Positions 14,970 through 22,857 of a stretch of 51,327 nucleotides of DNA are shown in pieces. This stretch comes from JAUQQI01 sp042408785. GTDB lineage: Bacteria; Chloroflexota; Dehalococcoidia; JAUQQI01. The DNA is taken from NCBI GenBank assembly GCA_042408785.1, contig JBHOQU010000054.1, positions 1 to 51,327 on the forward strand, given 5' to 3'. Made by a program: the position numbers and the translations under genes. The notes below the pieces were generated by a model, which saw nothing but the letters and a program-made list of their open reading frames with translations, did not search any database and was not told where the DNA came from. Every line of letters begins with the position of its first letter. Position 1 is the first letter of the stretch.

Positions 14970-15130
14970 TTCACAGTTCGGGAGCTTAGGCAGCGGGTCA
15001 GCGAGGTTCGGCGCCGGGTTCGGGAGGAGGGCGGGTCTTTCGCGATCCCTTACCGGGGCCTGGGGCCGATGCTGGGCCAGCATGGGCAGAGCTGGACGAG
15101 CTTGCCCGCGAAATAGGAGTTGCTTACTAG
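14970..15130 (+). pseudogene. Frameshifted remnant of a small helical, antitoxin-like protein
   Basis: One frame reads VRELRQRVSEVRRRV, REEGGSFAIPYRG, and another then reads WAELDELAREIG, ending at TAG just before 15131. Together they resemble a small antitoxin-like or DNA-binding polypeptide of about 50 residues, with a frameshift around 15055-15090. No start codon is visible where one would be expected (TTC occupies the site). A TATAAT box (14947-14952) lies just upstream. The assignment to antitoxins is weak; the reading of a broken small gene is moderately supported. Confidence 0.35.
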
Positions 15131-15158
15131 CTAGGCATCGGTTGGTTCATTGTCCGGC

Positions 15159-15188
15159 TTGACTCGGCCGGGGGTCGGCCTCTACAAT
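15159..15188 (+). promoter_or_regulatory. Promoter of the Nudix/glycine-cleavage operon
   Basis: TTGACT (15159-15164) and TACAAT (15183-15188) are separated by 18 bases. Transcription would begin near 15195, only about 16 bases before the TTG start of the first gene, so the leader is very short. Confidence 0.75.
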
Positions 15189-15210
15189 CTGGCTGGGAAA
15201 CCCGGAAACG

Positions 15211-15669
15211 TTGGCCAAGCTACGCACGAAACGGGCGGTCTCGGCCGGAGGGGTCGTTTTCCGGCAGGCGGACGGCCGGATTCAAGTGTTAATTTGCGGG
15301 CGGGGTGAGCCCCGGGTCTGGGCGTTACCTAAGGGTACCCCGCTTCCCAATGAGGACCTGGCCCAAACCGCCCGGCGGGAGGTCAAAGAGGAGACCGGCA
15401 TCGAGCCCCGGGTCCTCGGCGAGGCCGGTACTATTCAGTACTGGTTCGTCGAGCAGCCCGAACGGGTGCGGGTCTTCAAACAGGTTAAATACTTCCTGAT
15501 GGAGCCGGTCGGCGGCGACGTCAGCCAGCACGACTGGGAATTCGACGAGGTCGCCTGGGTCGACCTCGAGGAGGCCCTGCGCAGGCTCACTTACCCGAAC
15601 GAACGGGACCTGGTCCGCCGGGCCGCCGAACTTTACCTGCAGGGGCGAACGGATGGCAGTTGGTCTTAA
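15211..15669 (+). CDS. Nudix hydrolase
   Basis: The 152-residue product contains a perfect Nudix box at residues 42-64 (G-x5-E-x7-REVKEETGI), the Mg-binding catalytic helix-loop-helix. The family cleaves nucleoside diphosphates linked to another moiety; the PKGTPLPNED context and small size resemble diadenosine polyphosphate or mutT-like hydrolases, but the substrate cannot be told. It starts with TTG 16 bases after the inferred transcription start and overlaps gcvT by 17 bases, so it is the first gene of the glycine-cleavage operon. Confidence 0.88.
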   Translation: MAKLRTKRAVSAGGVVFRQADGRIQVLICGRGEPRVWALPKGTPLPNEDLAQTARREVKEETGIEPRVLGEAGTIQYWFVEQPERVRVFKQVKYFLMEPVGGDVSQHDWEFDEVAWVDLEEALRRLTYPNERDLVRRAAELYLQGRTDGSWS

Positions 15670-16756
15670 ACGCACCCCCCTTTACCAGGAACACCTGAGC
15701 CTGGGCGCCCGGATGGTCCCCTTCGCCGGCTGGGAAATGCCCCTTCAGTATACAAGCATCCTCGAGGAGCACCACGCCGTCCGGCAGGAGGCGGGGCTTT
15801 TCGACATCAGCCACATGGCCCGCATCTTCGTCACCGGCCCGGCGGCCTTCGACCTGCTCCAGCGCACGGTTACCCGGGACCTGAGCCAGCTCGAGGTGGG
15901 CCAGGCGGCCTATGCCCTGGCCTGCAACGAGGCCGGTGGCATCCTAGACGACCTCTACGTTTACCACAGCGGGCCCGACGAGTACATCGTCATCGGCAAT
16001 GCGGCCAACCGGGAGCGGGATTTTGCCTGGCTTGCCGCCCAGAAGAGGCCCGACGAACCGGTGGAGGTGACCGACCGGAGCGACGAGCTGGGCATGCTCG
16101 CTTTCCAGGGGCCGCAGGTCCCAACCCTTTTCCAGTCCGTGGCCGGGCCAGGCATCTGGGGGATGCCCCGCCACGCCTGCTGTTACGTGGACATCCTCGG
16201 CTACCGGTCCTTTATCGGCCGGACCGGCTACACTGGGGAAGACGGCTTTGAGGTTCTGGTGCCCGTCGAAGGGGTAGTGGCCGTCTGGCGTCAGATTTTA
16301 AGTCTCGGCGTTCGGCCCTGCGGCCTGGGCGCCCGGGATACCCTGCGGCTGGAGGCGGCCCTGGCCCTTTACGGGAACGACATCGACACCTCCACCAACC
16401 CCTACGAGGCCGGCCTGGGGTGGGTTGTAAACCTGGATAAAGGGCCCTTTATCGGCCGGGAGGCCCTGGCGGAAATCAAGGCCCGGGGCGTCAGCCGCCG
16501 GCTGGTCTGCTTCGAGATGCTCGAGCGCCGGGATATTCCCCGGGCCGGCTACCTTATATACCATAATGGCCGGGAGGTGGGCCGGGTTACCAGCGGCGGG
16601 CCTTCGCCCACCCTGGGCAAAAACATCGGCATGGGTTACGTGCCGGTGGAGCTTGCGGCCGTGGGCACCCGGATTGATATTAAAATTCGGGACAGGTTCG
16701 GCCCGGCCCAGGTGGTTAAACGGCCCTTTTACCGGTCCCCAAGTCTCGCCGCCTAA
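15653..16756 (+). CDS. gcvT: Aminomethyltransferase, glycine cleavage T protein
   Basis: The 367-residue product matches the length and motifs of GcvT: the N-terminal segment ending FDISHM, the folate-binding GYTGEDGFE, LGARDTLRLEA, and the C-terminal domain ending before KRPFYR. It transfers the methylene group from aminomethylated H protein to tetrahydrofolate and releases ammonia. It overlaps the Nudix gene and is followed by a GNAT gene and the other glycine cleavage genes, but no L protein (lpd) is present in the window. Confidence 0.96.
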   Translation: MAVGLKRTPLYQEHLSLGARMVPFAGWEMPLQYTSILEEHHAVRQEAGLFDISHMARIFVTGPAAFDLLQRTVTRDLSQLEVGQAAYALACNEAGGILDDLYVYHSGPDEYIVIGNAANRERDFAWLAAQKRPDEPVEVTDRSDELGMLAFQGPQVPTLFQSVAGPGIWGMPRHACCYVDILGYRSFIGRTGYTGEDGFEVLVPVEGVVAVWRQILSLGVRPCGLGARDTLRLEAALALYGNDIDTSTNPYEAGLGWVVNLDKGPFIGREALAEIKARGVSRRLVCFEMLERRDIPRAGYLIYHNGREVGRVTSGGPSPTLGKNIGMGYVPVELAAVGTRIDIKIRDRFGPAQVVKRPFYRSPSLAA

Positions 16757-16766
16757 CGGCTGCCCG

Positions 16767-17363
16767 ATGATGGAGCAGACTCGAACCGTTATCGAGGGCC
16801 GGCTGGTTCGGCTTCGGGAGAAGCGTCCCGAAGACGTGGTAAACGACTACGCCTGGCGAACGGACCCGGAGCTGGCCGCCTTCGACGCCACCTATCCCCT
16901 GGCCATTTCGTTTAAACAGTTCAAGGCCGAATACGAGTTCGAGCTTAAAAACTCCGGCCTGAATCGCCGGCGGTTCGCCATCGAGACCCTGGACGGCGAA
17001 CACATCGGCAACTGCAGCTACTTTAACGTTGACGAGGTCCAGAAGCAGGCCGAAGTCGGGATTCAGATCGGCAACCGGGCCTACTGGAGTCGGGGCTACG
17101 GCCGGGATGCCCTCAAGGCCCTCTTAAGGCACATCTTTACCACCACCGATATCGAACGGGTTTACCTGCACACCCTGGACTGGAACATCCGGGCCCAGCG
17201 GTGCTTTGCCGCCTGCGGCTTCCGGGAATGCCGCCGGTTCAGCCAGGGCCGTTATCGTTTTGTTATGATGGAGATCCGCCGCCAGGAGTTTTTCGAGCGG
17301 CTGGCTGCCGAAGCCGCAGCCGACCCGAAATCAGACCCGTGGAGGCAGCAAGTTGATTCCTGA
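16767..17363 (+). CDS. GNAT acetyltransferase, RimJ/RimL type
   Basis: The 198-residue product has the GNAT fold of the RimJ/RimL/SpeG group: LVRLREKRPED at the start, IGNCSYFN, the acetyl-CoA loop region around RGYGRDALKALL, and HTLDWNIRAQRCFAACGF. Its substrate is unknown. The start ATGATG at 16767 lies ten bases after gcvT, and the end overlaps the TTG start of gcvH by 11 bases. Being embedded in the gcv operon suggests coupled expression, though a GNAT is not a known part of glycine cleavage. Confidence 0.88.
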   Translation: MMEQTRTVIEGRLVRLREKRPEDVVNDYAWRTDPELAAFDATYPLAISFKQFKAEYEFELKNSGLNRRRFAIETLDGEHIGNCSYFNVDEVQKQAEVGIQIGNRAYWSRGYGRDALKALLRHIFTTTDIERVYLHTLDWNIRAQRCFAACGFRECRRFSQGRYRFVMMEIRRQEFFERLAAEAAADPKSDPWRQQVDS

Positions 17364-17733
17364 GGACCGCAAGTATACCCGGGAGCACGAGTGGGTTCAG
17401 ATCGAGGATGGGGTGGCGGTGGTGGGGATCACCGACTACGCCCAGCGGGAGCTGGGGGATGTGGTCTTCGTCAACCTGCCGGCCGTCGGCACCAGGGTAA
17501 AGCAGTTCGAGCGGTTCGGGGAGATCGAATCCGTCAAGGCCGTCTCGGACCTCTATGCGCCCGTAAGCGGCGAGGTGACCGAGGTAAACCCGCGCCTCAG
17601 CAGCGAGCCAGAGCTGGTTAACCGCTCGCCTTACGGGGACGGCTGGATGATCAAAATCCGGCTGGAGGACCCGGCCGAGCTGAATAACCTGCTGAGCGCC
17701 GAGGAGTACCGGCAGCACATCGGGGAGGGGTAA
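17353..17733 (+). CDS. gcvH: Glycine cleavage H protein
   Basis: The 126-residue lipoyl carrier has the lipoylation site at Lys 62 (EIESVKAVSDLYAP), with typical EHEWV near the start and the GDGWMIKI segment. It starts with TTG 17353 behind GGAGG. It shuttles the aminomethyl group between the P and T proteins. It overlaps the GNAT gene and is followed after one base by gcvPA. Confidence 0.97.
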   Translation: MIPEDRKYTREHEWVQIEDGVAVVGITDYAQRELGDVVFVNLPAVGTRVKQFERFGEIESVKAVSDLYAPVSGEVTEVNPRLSSEPELVNRSPYGDGWMIKIRLEDPAELNNLLSAEEYRQHIGEG

Positions 17734-17734
17734 T

Positions 17735-19102
17735 GTGAGCGAGTTTCTGCGCCCGAGCTACGTTCCCAATACGGATGCCGACCGGGCCGAGATGTTGCGG
17801 GTCGTCGGCGTCGGCTCGGTCGATGAGCTTTTCGCCGAAATCCCCGAATCGGTCCGCAACCCCGAGCTTAGGCTTCCGGAGCCCTTGGCCGAGGCCGAGC
17901 TTTTGCGCCATATGCGTGAGCTGGCCGCCCAGAACCTCTCCCTGGAAGATTACGCCTGCTTCCTGGGGGGCGGGGTTTACCGGCACTTTGTGCCCAGCGT
18001 TGTCCAGCATGTGATTGCCCGGAACGAGTTTTATACCGCCTACACCCCTTACCAGCCGGAGGTAAGCCAGGGCACCCTCCAGGCCCTCTTCGAGTATCAG
18101 TCCCTCATCTGCGACCTGACCGGGATGGAGGTGGCCAACGCCAGCATGTACGACGGCGGCTCGGCCACCGCCGAGGCCGCCCTGATGGCCTGCCGGCTCA
18201 CCGGCCGGACGGCCATCGGCATCGCGGACACTACCAATCCCCAGTATATTGAGGTTCTCCGGACCTATTTCGAGGGCCAGAGCCTCCGGGTTGAGGTCTT
18301 CGACGCCGACGACCCGCCCACTGACCCGAGCCTGGCCTGCCTGATCCTTCAGCACCCGAACTTTTTCGGCTATTTAGAGCGGCCCGAACTGGCGGCCTCC
18401 CGGGCCCGGGAGGCCGGGGCCCTCCTGGTGATGATCGTCGACCCCATCTCCTTAGGCCTTCTGAAGCCCCCGGGCGAGTACGGGGCCGATATCGTCGTGG
18501 CCGAGGGCCAGTCCCTGGGCCTGCCCCTTTACTTTGGGGGAACCTGCCTGGGAATCTTCGCCTGCCGCCGGGAGCACGTCCGCCAGATGCCGGGCCGGCT
18601 GGTCGGGCAGACCGTCGATATTGAGGGCCGGCGGGGGTTCGTTCTCACCCTCCAGACCCGGGAACAGCATATCCGCCGGGAGCGGGCCACCAGCAACATC
18701 TGCACCAGCCAGTCCCTGCTGGCCATTGCGGCGGCGGCCTACCTGGCGGCCCTGGGCAAGCACGGCCTGCGGGCGGTGGCCGAGCAGTGCTACCACAAGG
18801 CCCACTATGCTGCTAAGCTCATCTCTGCCATCCCCGGCTACTCCCTGGCCTTCGACCGGCCCTTCTTCAAGGAGTTCGTCGTGGTCTGCCCGGCCCCGGT
18901 CGCCGAAATTAATCGGTTCCTGCTCGGCCGTAAAATTATCGGCGGCCTGGACGTAAGCCCCTACGTTCCCAACGGCATGCTTATCGCCGTAACCGAGCTC
19001 AACACCAGGGCCGAAATCGAGCGGCTGGCCGAAGCCCTCAAGGATGCGGCCGCCGCGGCCGCCGCCACCGGCCTTGCCCGGGAGGTGTCCGATGTACGAT
19101 AA
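17735..19102 (+). CDS. gcvPA: Glycine decarboxylase subunit 1
   Basis: The 455-residue product is the alpha (N-terminal) subunit of the split, alpha2beta2 P protein. It has the conserved FLGGGVYRHFVP, YTPYQPEVSQGTLQALFEYQ region and the MYDGGSATAEAAL segment. The PLP lysine resides in the partner subunit. It starts with GTG one base after gcvH, and its end overlaps gcvPB by 11 bases. Split P proteins are typical of thermophiles, Gram-positives and archaea. Confidence 0.96.
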   Translation: MSEFLRPSYVPNTDADRAEMLRVVGVGSVDELFAEIPESVRNPELRLPEPLAEAELLRHMRELAAQNLSLEDYACFLGGGVYRHFVPSVVQHVIARNEFYTAYTPYQPEVSQGTLQALFEYQSLICDLTGMEVANASMYDGGSATAEAALMACRLTGRTAIGIADTTNPQYIEVLRTYFEGQSLRVEVFDADDPPTDPSLACLILQHPNFFGYLERPELAASRAREAGALLVMIVDPISLGLLKPPGEYGADIVVAEGQSLGLPLYFGGTCLGIFACRREHVRQMPGRLVGQTVDIEGRRGFVLTLQTREQHIRRERATSNICTSQSLLAIAAAAYLAALGKHGLRAVAEQCYHKAHYAAKLISAIPGYSLAFDRPFFKEFVVVCPAPVAEINRFLLGRKIIGGLDVSPYVPNGMLIAVTELNTRAEIERLAEALKDAAAAAAATGLAREVSDVR

Positions 19103-20558
19103 GCTACTTATTGAGCTTTCGGCCCCCGGCCGGCGGGCGGTCAGCCTGCCGCCCCTGGACGTGCCGGAGGCGGAGCCCCTGCCCGAAGAGTACCTCCGGT
19201 CGGACCTGCCGCTGCCGGAGGTGGCCGAAATCGACCTGGTGCGCCACTACGTCCGGCTGAGCCAGAAAAACTTCGGCATCGACACCACCTTTTACCCCCT
19301 GGGCTCCTGCACGATGAAATACAACCCGAAGGTTAACGAGGAGGCGGCCCGCTTCCCCGGCTTCGCCCAGATCCACCCCCTCCAGCCGGAGGAGACGGTC
19401 CAGGGCGCCCTCCGGCTGATGTGGGAGCTGCAGAATTACCTGGCCGAGGTGACCGGCATGGATGCAACCACCCTCCAGCCGGCGGCCGGGGCCCACGGCG
19501 AGCTCACCGGGATCTTGATGGTCCGGGCCTACCTGCGGGACCGGGGCGAGTACGACCGGGATGAGGTGCTGGTGCCCGATTCGGCCCACGGCACCAACCC
19601 CGCCACCGCCGCCATGGCCGGCTTTAAGGTCGTGCCGGTCCCCTCCGACAGAAATGGCGACCTGGACCTGGAGGCCTTGAGGCGGTCCGTCTCGGGCCGG
19701 ACGGCGGCCCTGATGTTCACCCTGCCCACAACCCTGGGCCTTTTCGACCCCCACGTCCTGGAGATCACCGACATTGTCCACCGAGCCGGGGGGCTGGTCT
19801 ACGGCGACGGGGCCAACCTCAACGCCGTCCTGGGCCGGGTTAAGCACGGCGACCTGGGCTTCGACGTGCTCCACATTAACCTCCACAAGACCTTCAGCAC
19901 CCCCCACGGCGCCGGCGGCCCCGGGGCCGGGCCGGTCACCGTCAAGGCCCACTTAGCCCCGTATCTGCCCGCCCCCATTGTCGTCCGGGAGGAGACCGAG
20001 GCCGGCCCCGCCTACCGGTTGGCCCGGCCGGAAAGGAGCATCGGCCGGGTTCGCAGCTTCCACGGCAGCTTTAACGTGCTGGTCCGGGCCTACGCCTACA
20101 TCAGGTCCCTGGGGGCCGAGGGCCTCAAAGAGGTGGCCGACAACGCCGTGCTAAACGCCAACTACCTGCTCGCCAGGCTCAAGGACGCCTACGACCTGCC
20201 TTACGACCGGCGGTGCATGCACGAGTTTGTTCTGAGCGGCGTCCGGCAGGAGCGACTGGGGGTTAAAACTTTAGACATCGCTAAGCGGCTCATCGACTAC
20301 GGGTTTCACCCGCCAACCATCTACTTCCCGCTCATCGTCAAAGAGGCCCTGATGGTCGAGCCGACGGAGAGCGAGAGCCGGGAGACCCTGGATGCCTTTG
20401 CCGAGGCGATGCTGGCCATCGCCCGGGAGGCCGAAACCGACCCCGAGCTGGTCCGCTCCGCCCCCCACCACACCCCGGTCCGGCGGTTGGACGAGGCCCG
20501 GGCCGCCCGACAGCCGGTGCTCCGCTGGGGGCGGGAAGAGGCGGCCAGGCCGGGCTGA
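19092..20558 (+). CDS. gcvPB: Glycine decarboxylase subunit 2
   Basis: The 488-residue product is the beta subunit carrying the PLP Schiff-base lysine at residue 266 (HINLHKTFSTPHGAGGPG). Other family motifs include FYPLGSCTMKYNPK and LQPAAGAHGELTG. The ATG at 19092 follows GGGAGG and overlaps the end of gcvPA, indicating translational coupling and equal stoichiometry. It decarboxylates glycine and loads the aminomethyl residue on the lipoyl arm of GcvH. Confidence 0.97.
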   Translation: MYDKLLIELSAPGRRAVSLPPLDVPEAEPLPEEYLRSDLPLPEVAEIDLVRHYVRLSQKNFGIDTTFYPLGSCTMKYNPKVNEEAARFPGFAQIHPLQPEETVQGALRLMWELQNYLAEVTGMDATTLQPAAGAHGELTGILMVRAYLRDRGEYDRDEVLVPDSAHGTNPATAAMAGFKVVPVPSDRNGDLDLEALRRSVSGRTAALMFTLPTTLGLFDPHVLEITDIVHRAGGLVYGDGANLNAVLGRVKHGDLGFDVLHINLHKTFSTPHGAGGPGAGPVTVKAHLAPYLPAPIVVREETEAGPAYRLARPERSIGRVRSFHGSFNVLVRAYAYIRSLGAEGLKEVADNAVLNANYLLARLKDAYDLPYDRRCMHEFVLSGVRQERLGVKTLDIAKRLIDYGFHPPTIYFPLIVKEALMVEPTESESRETLDAFAEAMLAIAREAETDPELVRSAPHHTPVRRLDEARAARQPVLRWGREEAARPG

Positions 20559-20565
20559 AAACCCG

Positions 20566-21294
20566 ATGCCCGTAATCGACCTGCACGTCCACACCAGCCG
20601 GGGCAGCCGGGACAGCAGCCTCGACCCGGTCGAGCTGATCCTGGAGGCCCGGCGGGTGGGCTTAGATGGGGTCGTCATCACCGAGCACGATAAGACCTGG
20701 AGCCGGTGGGAGGTTCAGGCCCTGCGGGAGGAGTACGGCTTTTTAATCCTGCGGGGAATGGAGGTCACCACCGACCTGGGCCACGTTCTGGCCATCGGCC
20801 TTGACCAGTACGTGAGCGGCATCCACCGGGCCGAGCACCTACGCCGGGTCATCGATGAGGTCGGCGGGGTGCTCATTGCCCCCCACCCTTTCCGGCACCT
20901 GGTCAGCCTGCGGCCGGGCCTTAACCGGAAGCGGCCGGTAACCCTTGAGGAGGCCCTTAACCTGCCCATTTTCGACCTGGTTCACGAGATCGAGGCCCTT
21001 AACGGGGCGACCGCCGACGAGGAAAACGCCCTGGCTTTGAGGGTCGCCCGGGCCCGGGGGCTCAAGGGGACCGGGGGAAGCGACGCCCACTCCCACCACG
21101 GCCTCGGCTGCTGCGCCACCTACTTTGAGCGGCCCATTCGGGACGAGGAAGACCTCATCCGGGAGATCAGGGCCGGGCGGTTTCGGGCCATCTACGGCCG
21201 GCGCCGGCCCGGTCAGGACGGCCGCCACTGGACCGACCCCGTCGACGAGGTCCTGGACGACCTGCTGGCCATGTACGGCTACCGGGGAATTTAA
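20566..21294 (+). CDS. PHP-domain metal-dependent phosphoesterase
   Basis: The 242-residue product begins with the PHP signature MPVIDLHVHTS and continues with ITEHDKTW, a middle APHPFR and the late GSDAHSHHGLG. These are the metal-binding His/Asp/Glu sets of TrpH-like PHP phosphoesterases. The substrate is unknown; relatives hydrolyse nucleotide or histidinol phosphates. It starts eight bases after gcvPB, and its stop is directly followed by the ATG of the next gene. Confidence 0.88.
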   Translation: MPVIDLHVHTSRGSRDSSLDPVELILEARRVGLDGVVITEHDKTWSRWEVQALREEYGFLILRGMEVTTDLGHVLAIGLDQYVSGIHRAEHLRRVIDEVGGVLIAPHPFRHLVSLRPGLNRKRPVTLEEALNLPIFDLVHEIEALNGATADEENALALRVARARGLKGTGGSDAHSHHGLGCCATYFERPIRDEEDLIREIRAGRFRAIYGRRRPGQDGRHWTDPVDEVLDDLLAMYGYRGI

Positions 21295-22287
21295 ATGACG
21301 GCCCTCCAGGTCGACATCCGGGTGCCGGTGGGCCGGCCCATCCCCGAGCTGGTGGGGTTCATCCGGCGGGTGGAGGCAGCGGGCCTGAATGGGGTCGGCA
21401 TCCACGACCACCATCACAGCGGCCGGGACGCCTACGTTACCCTGGCCCTGGCGGCCGCCCAGACCCGGCGGCTGAGCCTCTACCCGGCGACATCCAATCC
21501 CCTCACCCGGCACCCGCTAGTCCTGGCGGCCCTGGCCAACTCCCTGGCCGAGCTTGCCCCCGGCCGGACGATGCTCACCCTGGGGCCGGGATTTCTTTCG
21601 GTGGAGGCGGCCGGCCTCGGGCGGGCCCGGCGGGAGGTCCTGCGCCGGGCCGTAACCCAGATTAAGGCCCTTCTTGGCGGGCAGGCCGCGGCCTTCGACG
21701 GCACCCCCACCCGCCTGCGCTACCCGGCCGGGGTCCGGGTGCCGGTGCTCCTGCTGGCCTCCGGGCCGAGGCTGATCGAGCTGGCCGGGGAGGTGGCCGA
21801 CGGGGCGATGATGCTGGTGGGCCTGAACCCGGCCTCGGTGGCGGCCGCCCGGGCCCACCTGGCCGCCGGCGCTCGCCGGACCGGTCGGGACCCGGCCGAA
21901 CTGCTGGAAGTTCTCATCGTGCCCATCGCCCTGGGAAGCCAGGAGGAGGTGCGCCGGTGGCCCCGGGGCTGGTTCCGGCCCGGTCAGCCGTGGCTGGCCT
22001 ACCCGAGCCGGTCCAATCTCCACTGGCTCCGGCTGGCGGGGATCGACCTGCCCGACGACTTTGAGCCGGAAAAGCTTTCGGACGGCGAAGCCGACCGGAT
22101 CTGCGAGGCCCTGGGCCTTTTCGGGCCGCCGGAATACTGCGCCGAGCGGCTGATTCGGGCCCGGGAAGAGCTGGGGGTGGGCCGGGTATTCCTCTTCCCG
22201 GCCCACAGCGCCGCCGATGCCTACGACCTACCTGAGACCGAGGTCGCCGCCTTCGAGGGGATTATCGGACCCCGGCTGGGGCTGTAG
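21295..22287 (+). CDS. LLM-class (luciferase-like) flavin or F420 oxidoreductase
   Basis: The 330-residue product has a bacterial-luciferase-like TIM barrel: GVGIHDHHH near the start, an SLYPATSNPLTRHP strand, LTLGPGF and VPVLLLASGPRLIELAGEVADG. Relatives include methylenetetrahydromethanopterin reductase-like F420 enzymes and FMN monooxygenases; the cofactor cannot be chosen from sequence. It begins immediately after the PHP stop. Its last 60 bases overlap the 3' end of hslV on the other strand. It is probably the last gene of the gcv operon. Confidence 0.88.
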   Translation: MTALQVDIRVPVGRPIPELVGFIRRVEAAGLNGVGIHDHHHSGRDAYVTLALAAAQTRRLSLYPATSNPLTRHPLVLAALANSLAELAPGRTMLTLGPGFLSVEAAGLGRARREVLRRAVTQIKALLGGQAAAFDGTPTRLRYPAGVRVPVLLLASGPRLIELAGEVADGAMMLVGLNPASVAAARAHLAAGARRTGRDPAELLEVLIVPIALGSQEEVRRWPRGWFRPGQPWLAYPSRSNLHWLRLAGIDLPDDFEPEKLSDGEADRICEALGLFGPPEYCAERLIRAREELGVGRVFLFPAHSAADAYDLPETEVAAFEGIIGPRLGL

Positions 22288-22857
22288 GGCCTCCGGGACC
22301 TCGGCCTTCTCCCCGACGGTCAGCAGTACGACCTCGCGGTTCGTGTAGATGCACAGGTCGGCCGCAATCTCCAGGGCAACCCGGGCGATCTCGGGGGCGC
22401 TAAGGTCGGTGTGCTTGATGAGGGCCTGGGCCGCCGCCTGGGCGTAGCCGGCCCCCGAGCCGATGGCGATGACGTCGTGGTCCGGCTCGATGACGTCTCC
22501 CTCCCCGGAAAGGACTAACAGGTTGTCCCGGTCGGCCACGATGAGCCAGGCGTCCAGCCGCCGCAGAACCCGGTCGGTCCGCCACTCCCGGGTGAGTTCG
22601 ACGGCGGCCCGGCGCAGGTTGCCCTTGTGCTTTTCAAGCTGGGCCTCGAACTTGTCGAAGAGGGTCAGGGCGTCGGCGACGGAGCCGGCAAAGCCGGCGA
22701 TGACCTGCCCGTTGTAAAGGGTTCTAAGCTTCCGGGCAGTATGTTTGACGATCATGTCGCCGACGGTGACCTGGCCGTCCCCGGCCATGGCCACCTGCCC
22801 GTAGCGGCGGACGGCCACGATGGTGGTACCCCTAACGGCAGGCTCTTTTGACGTCAT
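22228..22857 (-). CDS. hslV: HslV (ClpQ) proteasome-like peptidase
   Basis: The 209-residue product is the peptidase of the HslUV protease. A propeptide of about 10 residues precedes the catalytic Thr in RGTTIVAV, with AGDGQVT, the MIVKHTARKLR lysine region and GSGAGYAQAAA. The C-terminus carries about 20 extra residues beyond the usual end. It starts with ATGA overlapping the aroKB stop. The ATPase partner HslU is not adjacent, since the following gene is convergent and overlaps by 60 bases. Confidence 0.95.
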   Translation of the reverse strand: MTSKEPAVRGTTIVAVRRYGQVAMAGDGQVTVGDMIVKHTARKLRTLYNGQVIAGFAGSVADALTLFDKFEAQLEKHKGNLRRAAVELTREWRTDRVLRRLDAWLIVADRDNLLVLSGEGDVIEPDHDVIAIGSGAGYAQAAAQALIKHTDLSAPEIARVALEIAADLCIYTNREVVLLTVGEKAEVPEALQPQPGSDNPLEGGDLGLR

